Shown here: positions 9,365-18,532 of the stretch, in pieces | Layout of the letters: each line of letters begins with the position of its first letter | Position numbering within the stretch: the first letter of the stretch is position 1 | DNA from: a bacterium | GTDB taxonomy: Bacteria > Sumerlaeota > Sumerlaeia > SLMS01 > JAHLLQ01 | Reading direction: 5' to 3' | Assembly (NCBI GenBank): GCA_020444065.1 | Contig: JAHLLQ010000002.1 | Coordinates: 62,001-126,000 of the forward strand | Length of the DNA stretch: 64,000 bases | Position numbers and translations under genes: made by a program | The notes under the pieces: model-generated | Seen by the model: only the letters and a program-made list of their open reading frames with translations | Told to the model about the DNA's origin: nothing | Database searches by the model: none

Positions 9365-10504
9365 TTAGCCCTTCACAACATTCCAGAATCGCTCCGCCAT
9401 CTTCTGCCAGTTCAACTCGCCTTCCGTGCGCTTGATGCCGGCGGAACTCATCTTCTTCAGCAGGCGAGCGTCGCGCATGATTGCGACGATATTCTTCGCG
9501 ATCGCCTTCCCGGTCTCTTCCGGCGTGGCACCGTGCGGGACAAGAAAACCCTCCACGCCATCGGACATCAGATCGCGCACTCCCGGCGTATCGACCGACA
9601 CAACCGGCCGCCCCAATGCCATGTATTCGCAAATCTTAAGGACCTGGTTGTGATACAGCCATGGGCGCGGCTGATAGGCATGAAGGAAGACTGCGCAATG
9701 GGCCAACTCCCTCATGGCGTTCCCCTGGTTGCGATCGCCAAGGAATTCCAGGCCGTCCGCGCAAATATTCCGCATCTTCATTTCTGCAGCACCGATTGTC
9801 TCGCCGATCAGCGTCATCTTCATGCCCGGCAACTTCTCTCGCACCGCTGCCAGTGCATAGGCCAACTCCTCCGCACCCTTGTCCAGCGAGACGTACCCGA
9901 CATACCCCAGGCGATTTGCACTCGCCTCGTGCAGCGGCTTGCGGAATCGTTCCAGCCGCGCCAGATCGGCCGCATTTGAAAGCGCCGCGATCTTGCCCTC
10001 CGGCAATTGCAGGAAATCCAGCACGCCCGGATTGATAAACGTGACAACGCGCTTGGCGCGCGCCAGCCAGCGCTTCGTCATGAACGTGTGAAATGACCGT
10101 GCGATCCGGAGCAGTTGATTTCGATCGGCATCGCGATAGCGCTCGCCGAACGGATAATCCTCACACACAGCAAACCAGGGAACGCGCAATCGTTTGGACA
10201 ATCGCGAGGCCGTGACCAACGACCGAACGTCGAATGCCGAAACAATTCGATCAAATGGCGTATGACGGTGGGCCTCGGTGCCTTGTGCAACGGCGTCTCG
10301 TACGAACGCCTTCCGCCCTGAGGATACGGCAATCCAACGCTCGAAGTCATCGACCATATCGTCCGGTGGCGATCCGCTGCTGGCGGACAACAATGTCGTC
10401 TTCGACCGCATTAACAGTGCGCGAGGCACTTGCTGATATGCGTCCGAACGCGTGAAGTTTTCGATCGGTTCTGGCCAGATCAACAGCGTGCGCGTTTCAC
10501 TCAT
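9365..10504 (-). CDS. Glycosyltransferase family 4 (GT-B fold)
   Basis: Cytoplasmic retaining sugar transferase of 379 residues. The C-terminal half carries the nucleotide-sugar-binding features of the family: LGYVGYVSLDKGAEELAYAL, then LEFLGD near residue 245, the acceptor-loop stretch VFLHAY, and ICEYMALGRPVVSVDTPGVRDLM with the conserved Glu. Last gene of a five-gene minus-strand operon; its start overlaps the FkbM methyltransferase by eight bases. Donor and acceptor cannot be told. The linkage to a methyltransferase and other transferases suggests exopolysaccharide or another surface glycan. Confidence 0.85.
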   Translation of the reverse strand: MSETRTLLIWPEPIENFTRSDAYQQVPRALLMRSKTTLLSASSGSPPDDMVDDFERWIAVSSGRKAFVRDAVAQGTEAHRHTPFDRIVSAFDVRSLVTASRLSKRLRVPWFAVCEDYPFGERYRDADRNQLLRIARSFHTFMTKRWLARAKRVVTFINPGVLDFLQLPEGKIAALSNAADLARLERFRKPLHEASANRLGYVGYVSLDKGAEELAYALAAVREKLPGMKMTLIGETIGAAEMKMRNICADGLEFLGDRNQGNAMRELAHCAVFLHAYQPRPWLYHNQVLKICEYMALGRPVVSVDTPGVRDLMSDGVEGFLVPHGATPEETGKAIAKNIVAIMRDARLLKKMSSAGIKRTEGELNWQKMAERFWNVVKG

Positions 10505-11354
10505 GATGGAAAATCGCCCGCCACGTTTCGTTGCCCGGCAGCGCCTTGGGCAGAGGCTCTCCCTTTTCCGTTATTCCGGCATAGCGACGGTCCTCCAGCC
10601 ACCAGATCAGTTCCTCCGGCGAATGCCCGGCCTTCGTTAGAGCCTCCGGGTGAATCTCGATTGCGAACAGCGGATGATAGCGCGCGATCGTTTGCTCGGC
10701 GCCACGCAGCACCTCGAATTCGTAGCCCTCGACGTCGATCTTGATCATGTTCGGGGCCAACTTCTTCTCATGCACCAACCGGTCGATCGTCGTGGCCTCG
10801 ATTCGGCGCTTCTCGCTTTTCCGTCCTTCCAGGCCTTCCGTCGCAGGAACGGCCGTACTGTGTCCGCCGCGAAAGAAATCCGATTCGGTGACGCACGCGA
10901 ACTCGCGCCGGCCTGGAACAGAAGCCATCAAACGTCCATCCGTGGAAATGCGATCGCCCATCTCATTCAACTCGATGTGCTTCTGCAGGAACTCCGCATC
11001 CGTTGGATTGGGTTCGATCGCCAGCACACTGCCTTCTTTCCCGACGCGCCTGGCAAAGCCCAACGCAAACACGCCGCGGAATGCCCCAACGTCGATGATC
11101 GTCATTCCGGGGCGAACGCGTTTCATCGCGGCCCTGTAGAAATCGTGCTCGTACGTCAGGCGCGCGCTGTAAACGCCCAGCAATCGAAAGCGATCCATCT
11201 CGTTGACGCGCACTCGCAATCCACGCCCGAACGTCAGCAATTGAATCGCGCCGCGGTACGGCACGCGTACGCCATCCCACAGCCAGCCCAGATGCGAGAA
11301 TCCGGGTAGCTGACGCATTCCTTGGGCAATTCGAGCGCACAGCTCAGCGATCAT
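10497..11354 (-). CDS. FkbM-family SAM-dependent methyltransferase
   Basis: 285-residue methyltransferase of the FkbM family, often found in polysaccharide clusters where it O-methylates sugars. The SAM-binding motif I is TIIDVGAFRGVFALGFA near residue 85, followed by VLAIEPNP (motif II), and the family's late hallmark MIKIDVEGYEFEVLRGA. The ATG at 11354 overlaps the stop of the preceding gene (ATGA), and the stop overlaps the next glycosyltransferase. This coupling and the absence of upstream similarity decide the start. The substrate is inferred from context to be a glycan precursor. Confidence 0.88.
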   Translation of the reverse strand: MIAELCARIAQGMRQLPGFSHLGWLWDGVRVPYRGAIQLLTFGRGLRVRVNEMDRFRLLGVYSARLTYEHDFYRAAMKRVRPGMTIIDVGAFRGVFALGFARRVGKEGSVLAIEPNPTDAEFLQKHIELNEMGDRISTDGRLMASVPGRREFACVTESDFFRGGHSTAVPATEGLEGRKSEKRRIEATTIDRLVHEKKLAPNMIKIDVEGYEFEVLRGAEQTIARYHPLFAIEIHPEALTKAGHSPEELIWWLEDRRYAGITEKGEPLPKALPGNETWRAIFHHE

Positions 11355-13345
11355 GTTTCCACCGGTGCGTTCCGCGGGCCCGAGCGCTCTCGCACCCATA
11401 CACAAGCCCTGCGAAGTGTCTCCTCCGCCCCGATGCACAGCCATGGCAGCAGCACAACTTCATACTGCGGCCACTTGGTCGGCCAAAGAAACAGGAAAAT
11501 CAACGTGATCCATCCCGTGACGGCAATCACCGGCAGGCGTCGCATCGCCAACACACAACCTGCCAACCCGAAAACCAGAATCGACTGGTCGATCAGCATC
11601 CAGAATGGCCGGCCCTCGTACCCCATGAAATACCACATCCAGACGATCGGCTGATACCATTGATACTCCGCATCCACGACCAACTCGCTGTGGCTGAACT
11701 CGTTATGGAACTGGAATCGTCCCGCGATTCGCGAGACCAGATCCGAGGTCCACAAGTGCGCGTCCGTCGCAACCATCACAACGAGCGCCCCGACAACGTA
11801 CCCGATGAAGATCGGAACCAGCCACTTCCGCCGCTTCGCATCCTGCACCAGCCAAACGACCATCCCGACGGCCACACCCATCGGAGCGACCGCCGCGAGG
11901 TACTTCGTGGACACAGCCATGCCTGCACCCAGCGCAGAGATTCCCAACCATACCCATGGTACCCAACGCTTGCCTGTATTGCGCTCCACACCTTCGCGTG
12001 CTGCAACGAATCCCAACACGCAGACGACGGCAAAGAAGGCTGCCGGACTGTCCAGATAGGCAATGCTCGTGTAGAACACGCCGAGGCCGGAGCTGGCCCA
12101 GAGCACTCCTCCCAGAGGCCAACGCCACGCGATCGCCATCGCCGTGAACATCGCCAGGATCACCGCCACAAGGCGCGATGCGTAGAAGGCCTTGTCCCAA
12201 TCCTGCAGTCCATTGCCCGCGCGAATAGCTATCGCGTACAGTTCCACACCCAGCCGCGGATGCTCCGTGGTGCGCTGCTCATAGACCCACGCCGAGTAGT
12301 CGCCCGCTGCCATTGCGTGAGCGAACGTCATTGCAATCGGCACGTAGGCAAACTCATCGATTTCGTACTCATTTGAAACCATGTGATCGTAACGAACCGA
12401 GAACGCCAGGAGACCGATCCAGCCAACAATCAGAAGACGACGCCACCCCACAAGCGCAACTCCGTCCCTACTTTTGAGCAGCAGGCCGATCCCGATCAAT
12501 AATCCCGTCAGCGCGCAGAACAGCGTTGTTGTCAACATCCCCGCGCCCAATCGCGGCGGGCCGTCGATGTCCATCCCGTACTCATTCCGGGCGATCCCGA
12601 TCAACCCCTCGGCCTGCGGTGCCGGCGATCCCGAGTGACGTAGCACCGTCGCTTCATCGATTCGCTCGTGATAATCGATCCCATCCCCGCCGTTGTTGTC
12701 CCACTGCTCGTTGGGCTCCAGCAGATGGAACACATAGTCCATCGTCGAACCGCGCGGGATCGTCAGTTCCAGGACGAACCGCCCCGGCGCCGTCTGGCGC
12801 AGCGGCGTCTCCGCCGCATTCTCTCCCAGCCGGTTGCTGCCTTCCGGCATCAGTTTATCAGACGGACCCACCCATCCGTTCAGTCCCCAGATAATCGTCA
12901 TGCGATCGACGCCCGGGGCACGGTACTCGATCCGCACCGGGACGGGCTCCGTGGAAGGAGCGTCGCCCCTCTGCGTCCCAGGCGTGGCGGGAGTAACCAG
13001 CAGGATGGAGTTCTCGAACGGTTCTTGCGCTTCCGGATTATCCGGATCGGGAATCCACGTCTCGCCGTTCAGGACGAACTTGTACTCATACTCGCCCGGC
13101 TGCAGCGCCACGAGGGTCGAATACGTCCCATCGCCATCCGGATCGGTCATGGGATGAGCGATCTGGCTCCATTGATTGAACGAACCCGCGACGACGACTC
13201 GATTCACCGGCAACTCGGGCGTGAATTCGAACGTCACCCAGCGCATGCCCTCATCCGCAGCGCCACCCAGTTCGTACGCGCCGGGCGCAACCTGCGCCAG
13301 CATCACTGCCAATAGTAACGCGAACCATGTCGTCAGCTTTCCCAC
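11351..13345 (-). CDS. Fusion of a glycogen-binding (CBM48/AMPK-like) domain to a GT-C membrane glycosyltransferase
   Basis: 664 residues. A signal peptide (about 1-23) is followed by an E-set domain with the glycogen-binding signature: VAGSFNQWS near residue 53, DGDGTYSTLVALQPGEYEYKF, and NGETWIPDPDNP. This is the CBM48/AMPK-beta pattern. A second beta-rich region (about 135-240, VRIEYRAPGVDRMTIIWG, MDYVFHLLE) looks like another E-set. From about residue 265 there are roughly ten membrane helices with the GT-C acidic loop (EYEIDEFAYVP) and EHPRLGVELYAIA. The carbohydrate-binding part should face the periplasm. It is coupled to fkbM by a four-base overlap and follows a GT4 gene by 36 bp. The combination is unusual: CBM48 normally accompanies cytoplasmic alpha-glucan enzymes. 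The acceptor may be an alpha-glucan-like polymer (inference). Confidence 0.82.
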   Translation of the reverse strand: MGKLTTWFALLLAVMLAQVAPGAYELGGAADEGMRWVTFEFTPELPVNRVVVAGSFNQWSQIAHPMTDPDGDGTYSTLVALQPGEYEYKFVLNGETWIPDPDNPEAQEPFENSILLVTPATPGTQRGDAPSTEPVPVRIEYRAPGVDRMTIIWGLNGWVGPSDKLMPEGSNRLGENAAETPLRQTAPGRFVLELTIPRGSTMDYVFHLLEPNEQWDNNGGDGIDYHERIDEATVLRHSGSPAPQAEGLIGIARNEYGMDIDGPPRLGAGMLTTTLFCALTGLLIGIGLLLKSRDGVALVGWRRLLIVGWIGLLAFSVRYDHMVSNEYEIDEFAYVPIAMTFAHAMAAGDYSAWVYEQRTTEHPRLGVELYAIAIRAGNGLQDWDKAFYASRLVAVILAMFTAMAIAWRWPLGGVLWASSGLGVFYTSIAYLDSPAAFFAVVCVLGFVAAREGVERNTGKRWVPWVWLGISALGAGMAVSTKYLAAVAPMGVAVGMVVWLVQDAKRRKWLVPIFIGYVVGALVVMVATDAHLWTSDLVSRIAGRFQFHNEFSHSELVVDAEYQWYQPIVWMWYFMGYEGRPFWMLIDQSILVFGLAGCVLAMRRLPVIAVTGWITLIFLFLWPTKWPQYEVVLLPWLCIGAEETLRRACVWVRERSGPRNAPVET

Positions 13346-13381
13346 AGAAAGCTCCTCCTTCAGGCTCTTATATCGGCGACG

Positions 13382-14542
13382 CTACGAGGCGCCAGACGAC
13401 GGCGCCAATCCCAGACTCGCATGAAGCCGCGGCGCAAGCGCCCGGTAAGCGCGATCGAAATGAAAGCGCTCATCAAAGCACTTTGCCGCCGCCATGCGAT
13501 ATGCCGACTCATCGGCCAGGATTCGCTGAATCGCTTCCCGCAACTCCCCCTTCTCCACGCGCGCACAGACGCCCGCGCCGGAACCCTCTACCAGGTCCTG
13601 CAAGCTCGCCAGCGGCGTTGCGACCACCGGCAAACCAGCCTTGAAGTACTGCGCGATTTTCCCCGATGCCGTTCCGACCGATTGGAACGTCAGGCCATCT
13701 TCGCGATACAGCGCGATCCCCACGTTTGAGCCCCGACACATTCGGTGCAACTCATCAGCATCCGTGGGCTTGTCAAAGACGACGATTCGGCACTTCGCGC
13801 GCTTCTTCCATTCATCCATGGCCAACGCTTCGGTGCGGGACAGAGGCACGCGGCTGTTCAGCACCAACGTCCATTCCGCAGGCCAGTAGTCCGCCGCTTC
13901 TGCCAGAAGCTCCTTAATACGATTCGGCGGTGTCAGCGACCCTGCATACAGAATAATCGGCGCCGATGGGCTGATGGCCAGCCGTTGGGCAAACTCTCCC
14001 GTGCGAGCAGCGCCGTCCGCGTCCCCTCGCGGAGAGTTGGGTAAGGCCGCCGTCTTCTCTGCCGAGATGCCGAAGAGGCGCGAGTGCTCCGCTGCGCGTT
14101 CCGCCGAGGGGGAAATGACCATCGCAGATCGCCGCGCCAGCAATGCCTCGAACTTGTTGGCGATCTTGTTCTTCAATCCCGTGAAGACCGGCGGGACGAA
14201 GATCTCCGTCGAGAGATAAACCCGCGGACCGGCGATCCCCGCGCGGCGCTTCAATCCCGATGCCGCCAACAGCCCGCCGCGATCGATCGCCAGGACGCCC
14301 GCGAACTCGGCGGCCCGACCGGAAAGGTGCTTGTCCGCTTGCCTGACAAAATCGAGCAGGCGTCCGTCCGTTGAGAAGCGCTCGACCGTCACGCCTGCAG
14401 GATCTGATGGTTCGCCCGGTGCCTCCAGCGTCAGAAGTTCCACCCCCACGCCGTCCTCCGCCAGACACTCCAGCAGATTCCAGACGCATGGCGTCGACTC
14501 CAGGTAGGCCGACGGATACAGGGCCAGCACGCGATCAGCCAC
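13382..14542 (-). CDS. Glycosyltransferase family 4-like protein
   Basis: 386-residue GT-B enzyme. The C-terminal domain has IILYAGSLTPPNRIKELL, VVFDKPTDADELHRMCRGSNVGIALY and the donor-binding end ASGKIAQYFKAGLPVVATPLASLQDLV. The Lys in SGKIAQYF takes the place often held by the EX7E motif region, so the assignment to GT4 is by overall pattern rather than by a perfect motif. The second gene of the operon, it overlaps the upstream GT2 gene by eight bases and lies 36 bp before the CBM48/GT-C fusion. Product unknown; probably a surface glycan. Confidence 0.8.
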   Translation of the reverse strand: MADRVLALYPSAYLESTPCVWNLLECLAEDGVGVELLTLEAPGEPSDPAGVTVERFSTDGRLLDFVRQADKHLSGRAAEFAGVLAIDRGGLLAASGLKRRAGIAGPRVYLSTEIFVPPVFTGLKNKIANKFEALLARRSAMVISPSAERAAEHSRLFGISAEKTAALPNSPRGDADGAARTGEFAQRLAISPSAPIILYAGSLTPPNRIKELLAEAADYWPAEWTLVLNSRVPLSRTEALAMDEWKKRAKCRIVVFDKPTDADELHRMCRGSNVGIALYREDGLTFQSVGTASGKIAQYFKAGLPVVATPLASLQDLVEGSGAGVCARVEKGELREAIQRILADESAYRMAAAKCFDERFHFDRAYRALAPRLHASLGLAPSSGAS

Positions 14543-15449
14543 CGCCGCCTCCGTCCATCCGATACGTCGGGTTCCAGGCCTTCGGGATGTATAACGGAAG
14601 CGCCGCCAACCGCACTAATGCGCCCACGGCCAACGGCCACTCCGCCAGCGCCTTTGCGTATTGCCCCGCCGCGGCCGCCGGATGCCCAGCGTTTCGATAC
14701 AACGTACCGACAAACGTTCTTCGCGCTGCGACCGTCGAACGTCCCCAATTGGCGCGAATTTCCTCTGCGTATCGATCGCACAACATGCGATAACCTTGCG
14801 GGTTGCCCGCCGCCCGTCGCCCGGAGTGCGCATGCGTGATCGCCAGTTCCTCGGGCACGATCGCAAACTCAAACTCCTCCGCCGCCCGCAGAAGGAATTC
14901 GTACTCCTGGCAGGAGAACATGTCTGCGTTGAATTCCCCGACGCGGTCGAAGACCGCACGTCGAATCAGTAGTGTCGCCGAGGTTCCAAAAAACTGCCTC
15001 AATAGATGCACATAAGCGTCGCCGTCGATTCGAGGTTCAACGCGCCTTTGCTGGCCCGAAGAGTCTTGCTCGAAGTACCAGCAGCTCACGACTCCCGGCA
15101 TTGCCTTGCCATGTTCTTCAGCATCATGCACCAACGCCATCTGCGCCTCGAGCTTCCGAGGAAGCCATTCGTCATCCGAATCCTGAAGGGCGATCCATGG
15201 CCCGTGCGACGCATGCAGCCCCGTGTTACGCGCGGCGTTCCCCCCCCGATTCTTCTCGTGACGCAGCAGTTGAATCCGGGGATCGATCGACGCCGCGCGC
15301 TCCACGACTTCCGCCGTTGCGTCCGTCGACGCGTCATCCACGACAATCAGTTCCCAATCCTCAAACGTCTGAGCGCGCACGCTTGCGATCGCGCGCCCCA
15401 CCAGGGACTCCCGATTGTGAACTGGCAGAATCACCGAAACCGTGGGCAT
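14535..15449 (-). CDS. Glycosyltransferase family 2 (GT-A fold)
   Basis: 304-residue inverting transferase. It starts with the family's first strand and loop (VSVILPVHNRESLVGRAIAS), then LIVVDDASTD for nucleotide binding, GGNAARNTGL, and the metal-binding DSDDEW. The start at 15449 is preferred over the one 24 bases upstream because GGAG lies seven bases before it and similarity begins at once. First gene of the five-gene glycan operon on the minus strand. The 246 bp upstream of it hold the control region shared with the divergent PLD-like gene, including a perfect 10-bp palindrome at 15602-15611 of unknown meaning. Confidence 0.88.
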   Translation of the reverse strand: MPTVSVILPVHNRESLVGRAIASVRAQTFEDWELIVVDDASTDATAEVVERAASIDPRIQLLRHEKNRGGNAARNTGLHASHGPWIALQDSDDEWLPRKLEAQMALVHDAEEHGKAMPGVVSCWYFEQDSSGQQRRVEPRIDGDAYVHLLRQFFGTSATLLIRRAVFDRVGEFNADMFSCQEYEFLLRAAEEFEFAIVPEELAITHAHSGRRAAGNPQGYRMLCDRYAEEIRANWGRSTVAARRTFVGTLYRNAGHPAAAAGQYAKALAEWPLAVGALVRLAALPLYIPKAWNPTYRMDGGGGG

Positions 15450-15695
15450 CGCGTCTCTCCGCCCGGTATTCATCTCCCGGCATCGTCGCCAGCCCGGCCA
15501 CCCGCCGCAACGCCAGACTCTCGGCGGGGAGCGGCGGAATCAGATCGGATGGGCCGACGGACGGAATACTCCCCAGCCTCTGAGGCGCTGGCTTCCTGAT
15601 AACAATATTGTCACTGTGTTCCGTCTTGCGTCCCGCCTGCTCTTTGAAGGATGTGTGGGGTGTAAATAAACTCGCAAAGCTGGGGGAGATGAGGC

Positions 15696-16427
15696 ATGGC
15701 CAAGTTTCTGAACACAAGCGCAACGAACTACTTCCTGGAGGAATTGATCAAAGCCAGTCGCGAGCGGCTTGTGATCATCAGCCCGTTCCTGAAATTCAAT
15801 GAGCGCATGAAAGAGCTTCTGGAAGATAAGGATCGGATGAAGATCGATGTCAGGATTGTCTATGGAAAGAGCGAACTTAATCCCCATGAGATGAACTGGC
15901 TGCGTTCATTGGAGTTCGTACGCACGAGCTTCTGTCAGAATCTGCATGCGAAGTGCTATCTCAGCGAGCAAGCGGCGATCATTACCTCCATGAATCTCTA
16001 CGAATTCAGCCAGATCAACAACAACGAAATGGGTATCTACTTCAATCGCGAATCCGAGCCCGAACTCTATCGCGAAACACTGGAAGAGGCACAGAGATTG
16101 ATCCGAATCAGCGAGCAGGTTCGCATGAGTGCGGAGAAGATAGACGACCAGCAGCAGGAATCTCAGGATGAAGATGCCGACGAAGGTCAAGAAGCAAATG
16201 GGGAATCCGAGACAACCTACGAGAAGCTCACGACCTCAAAACTCGCAAGATCTCTTGGACTGAAGACGGCAGAACTGAATGAGAAACTCGTGGCCATGGG
16301 CTATCTGCGGAATGAAGATGGGAAATTCTTCCTAACTGATACCGGAACCGCTGCCGGAGGAGAGCTCCGAATTTCCAAGCGTTTTGGCCCCTATAATCTG
16401 TGGCCCAAGGACCTGCAGGTAGACTGA
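15696..16427 (+). CDS. PLD-like (HKD-family) protein with C-terminal winged-helix-like segment
   Basis: 243-residue protein with one phospholipase D-type half site: QNLHAKCYLSE near residue 85, then ITSMNLYEFS and NNNEMGIYF. In active HKD nucleases the motif is HxK(x)4D; here a Glu stands at the Asp position. Residues about 145-175 are a charged, Gln/Glu/Asp-rich linker. The last 65 residues (TTSKLARSLGLKTAELNEKLVAMGYL, then FFLTDTG) resemble a winged-helix DNA-binding domain. A single half site implies a dimer, as in Nuc-type nucleases. GC content is visibly lower than in flanking genes. The start follows GGGGAG closely. Function could be DNA processing or defence; I cannot tell. Confidence 0.75.
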   Translation: MAKFLNTSATNYFLEELIKASRERLVIISPFLKFNERMKELLEDKDRMKIDVRIVYGKSELNPHEMNWLRSLEFVRTSFCQNLHAKCYLSEQAAIITSMNLYEFSQINNNEMGIYFNRESEPELYRETLEEAQRLIRISEQVRMSAEKIDDQQQESQDEDADEGQEANGESETTYEKLTTSKLARSLGLKTAELNEKLVAMGYLRNEDGKFFLTDTGTAAGGELRISKRFGPYNLWPKDLQVD

Positions 16428-16488
16428 GCAATTGAATATCGCAGCCGCTATCCAGTAGGGGAGGTGGACCCCCGAGGGAGGAGCCTTT

Positions 16489-16770
16489 ATGACTTGGGTG
16501 GCACTGATCGTTTGCAATATCCCAATCTACTGTCTGCTGGGATGGATCATGTTCAAGGACTGGGCGGAGTTCGCCGAGGGGACAGTGGGCGCCATCTATC
16601 GCTCATTCGAGCTTTGGGAGTTTTGGAGCGTTGGAACAGGGGAGGCTGAGTTCAACCTGGCGGCTGTTCTGAAGTCAGCCTTCTGGATTCTGATCAGCGC
16701 CGCCATCGTCTTCGGCGAATACGTCTTTTTCGGCGAGCAATTCGGCGCCTGGGTTCAGTCCCTGATCTGA
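16489..16770 (+). CDS. Small two-helix membrane protein, unknown function
   Basis: 93-residue protein with a hydrophobic N-terminal helix (ALIVCNIPIYCLLGWIMF) and a second one near residues 60-80 (SAFWILISAAIVFGEYVFF), joined by an acidic loop rich in Trp and Phe. A strong Shine-Dalgarno sequence (GGGAGGAG) six bases upstream supports the start. It lies 61 bp behind the PLD-like gene on the same strand and may be cotranscribed. I do not recognise the family. Confidence 0.7.
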   Translation: MTWVALIVCNIPIYCLLGWIMFKDWAEFAEGTVGAIYRSFELWEFWSVGTGEAEFNLAAVLKSAFWILISAAIVFGEYVFFGEQFGAWVQSLI

Positions 16771-16790
16771 TCTCCCACAAATGAGAAACT

Positions 16791-16820
16791 GCCGCGCCCA
16801 ATCGGACGCGGCGGCTTTGC
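16791..16820. terminator. Bidirectional hairpin terminator between convergent genes
   Basis: GCCGCG at 16791-16796 pairs with CGCGGC at 16807-16812, with two further G-C pairs toward the loop after one mismatch. It is followed on the plus strand by GGCTTTGCTTTC and flanked on the minus strand by CAGTTTCTCATTT. It sits between the small membrane protein gene and the end of the glycyl-tRNA synthetase gene and could serve both. Confidence 0.6.
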
Positions 16821-16841
16821 TTTCTTGTTCGCGAAGAGCCC

Positions 16842-18383
16842 TTATTCCTGTCCCAGCTTCTCGCGGATGTAGCCCACAACCTTGTCGAGCCCGATGCGCT
16901 CTTGCTCCATGGTGTCGCGATCGCGAACCGTGACCGCCTGGTCGTCGAGCGATTCCACATCGACCGTCAGACAGAACGGCGTGCCGATCTCGTCCTGGCG
17001 ACGATACAGCTTCCCGATGCTGCCCGTGTCGTCGTACGCCGCATCCATGTGGCGCTTCAGATCCGTCGTCAGCTTGCGCGCCATCTCGACCAGTTCCGGC
17101 CGGTTCTGTAGCAGCGGCAACACGGCCGCCTTGATCGGCGCAAGGTCATTGTGAAGCGCAAGCACCACGCGCTTGCGGCCCTTCACTTCCTCTTCGCGAT
17201 ACGCATCTACAAGGAACGCCAGCGTCGAACGATCCGCGCCCGCGCTCGGCTCGATCACGTACGGCACGTAGTGCTGCTCCAGTTCCGGATCGAAGTAGCG
17301 CAGATCCTTGCCGCTGTGTTCCATGTGCTGCTTCAGATCGAAGTCCGTGCGGTTCGCGATGCCCTCCAGTTCCTGCCAGCCAATCGGGAACAGGTACTCG
17401 ACGTCGCAGCACGCCAGTGCGTAGTGAGCCAGCTCGTCGCTGTCGTGATCGCGCAGGCGAAGGTTCTCCTCGCGGATGCCGTAGCGTACGTACCAGTTGA
17501 AGCGCTCGTTGCGCCAGTAGTCGTACCAGTCCGCGTCGGTGCGCTCGCCCTCCTTACAAACCGAACCCGGCTTGCAGAAGAACTCGACTTCCATCTGCTC
17601 GAACTCGCGTGTGCGGAAGATGAAGTTACGCGGCGTGATCTCATTACGGAATGACTTGCCCTGCTGCGCGATTCCAAACGGTACCTTGCGACGCGCCGTC
17701 GTGCGGACATTGTCGAAGTTCACGAAAATGCCCTGCGCCGTCTCGGGGCGCAGATAGACGCGCGCACCACTTTCCTCGACCGGACCGACGATCGTCGACA
17801 GCATCAGGTTGAACATACGCGGCTCGGTCAGCAGGCCGCCATCGTCCGGGCTGAACTTCCCGACCTTCGTCGAACCCTCGACTTCTTCAATCTTCACGCG
17901 CTTGTCTTCCAGATCCAGCGCCTTCTCCCACCACTCTTTGAAGAATTGCTTCGCCTGCTTCTTCGACCCCGCCCAAATCTCCGCGTTCGGGATCGTTACC
18001 GGCTCGTCGCCGGACACATCGACCAGAATGTACTGCGTGGCTTCCGTTTCCTCGATGTGGTCGGCGCGATAACGCTTCTTGGACGGCCCCATCGTGTCGC
18101 ACAGGGGATCCGTGAATCCATCCACGTGCCCCGATGCCCGCCAAGTCTGCGGGTGCATCAGAATCGCCGCATCGACCCCCTCAATGTCGAAACGCTCCTG
18201 AACCATGGCGCGCCACCAGGCCGCCTTGACGTTGCGCTTCAGTTGCACGCCGATCGGACCGTAGTCGAACGTCCCCTGCAGCCCACCGTAAATTTCCGAG
18301 CCGGGGTAAATGATGCCGCGCCGTTTGCACAGCGATACGATTGTATCCAGCGTCACGTCCGAGCGTTGCGTCTTGTCAGCCAT
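16842..18383 (-). CDS. glyQS: Glycyl-tRNA synthetase, alpha2 dimer type
   Basis: Class II aminoacyl-tRNA synthetase charging tRNA-Gly, of the single-chain dimeric type rather than the GlyQ/GlyS tetramer. The 513-residue product contains GIIYPGSEIYGGLQGTFDYGP at the N terminus, class II motif 2 (GKSFRNEITPRNFIFRTREFEQME), the glycine-site stretch RPETAQGIFVNF, and the C-terminal anticodon-binding domain (VVLALHNDLAPIKAAVLPLL, then RRQDEIGTPFCLTVD). The start ATG at 18383 begins MADKTQ. GC-rich sequence upstream, 18384-18532, has a hairpin whose loop only superficially resembles a T-box. It ends at a shared bidirectional terminator. Confidence 0.97.
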   Translation of the reverse strand: MADKTQRSDVTLDTIVSLCKRRGIIYPGSEIYGGLQGTFDYGPIGVQLKRNVKAAWWRAMVQERFDIEGVDAAILMHPQTWRASGHVDGFTDPLCDTMGPSKKRYRADHIEETEATQYILVDVSGDEPVTIPNAEIWAGSKKQAKQFFKEWWEKALDLEDKRVKIEEVEGSTKVGKFSPDDGGLLTEPRMFNLMLSTIVGPVEESGARVYLRPETAQGIFVNFDNVRTTARRKVPFGIAQQGKSFRNEITPRNFIFRTREFEQMEVEFFCKPGSVCKEGERTDADWYDYWRNERFNWYVRYGIREENLRLRDHDSDELAHYALACCDVEYLFPIGWQELEGIANRTDFDLKQHMEHSGKDLRYFDPELEQHYVPYVIEPSAGADRSTLAFLVDAYREEEVKGRKRVVLALHNDLAPIKAAVLPLLQNRPELVEMARKLTTDLKRHMDAAYDDTGSIGKLYRRQDEIGTPFCLTVDVESLDDQAVTVRDRDTMEQERIGLDKVVGYIREKLGQE

Positions 18384-18532
18384 GGTTCGAGTACTTCTCC
18401 AGGAAATTGCCGCCGCACCACCCTGGGCCGGCGGGGCGGATTAACTGGCGCATGGCGGGGCCACGTGCCAACCGGGAAATTGAGAGACTTGGTCTTAGGA
18501 AGAATCTGAGGGGGAGAATTTCATCTGCTAAG

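Noticed and set aside
15602-15611. Perfect palindrome ACAATATTGT upstream of the PLD-like gene
   Set aside because: Ten bases only, symmetry does not extend and there is no second copy nearby, so I do not call it an operator.
18411-18424. T-box-like sequence (AGGGTGGTGCGGCG on the minus strand) upstream of glycyl-tRNA synthetase
   Set aside because: The invariant ACC of the T-box core is altered, no specifier loop or terminator pair is evident, and the region is simply a GC-rich hairpin.
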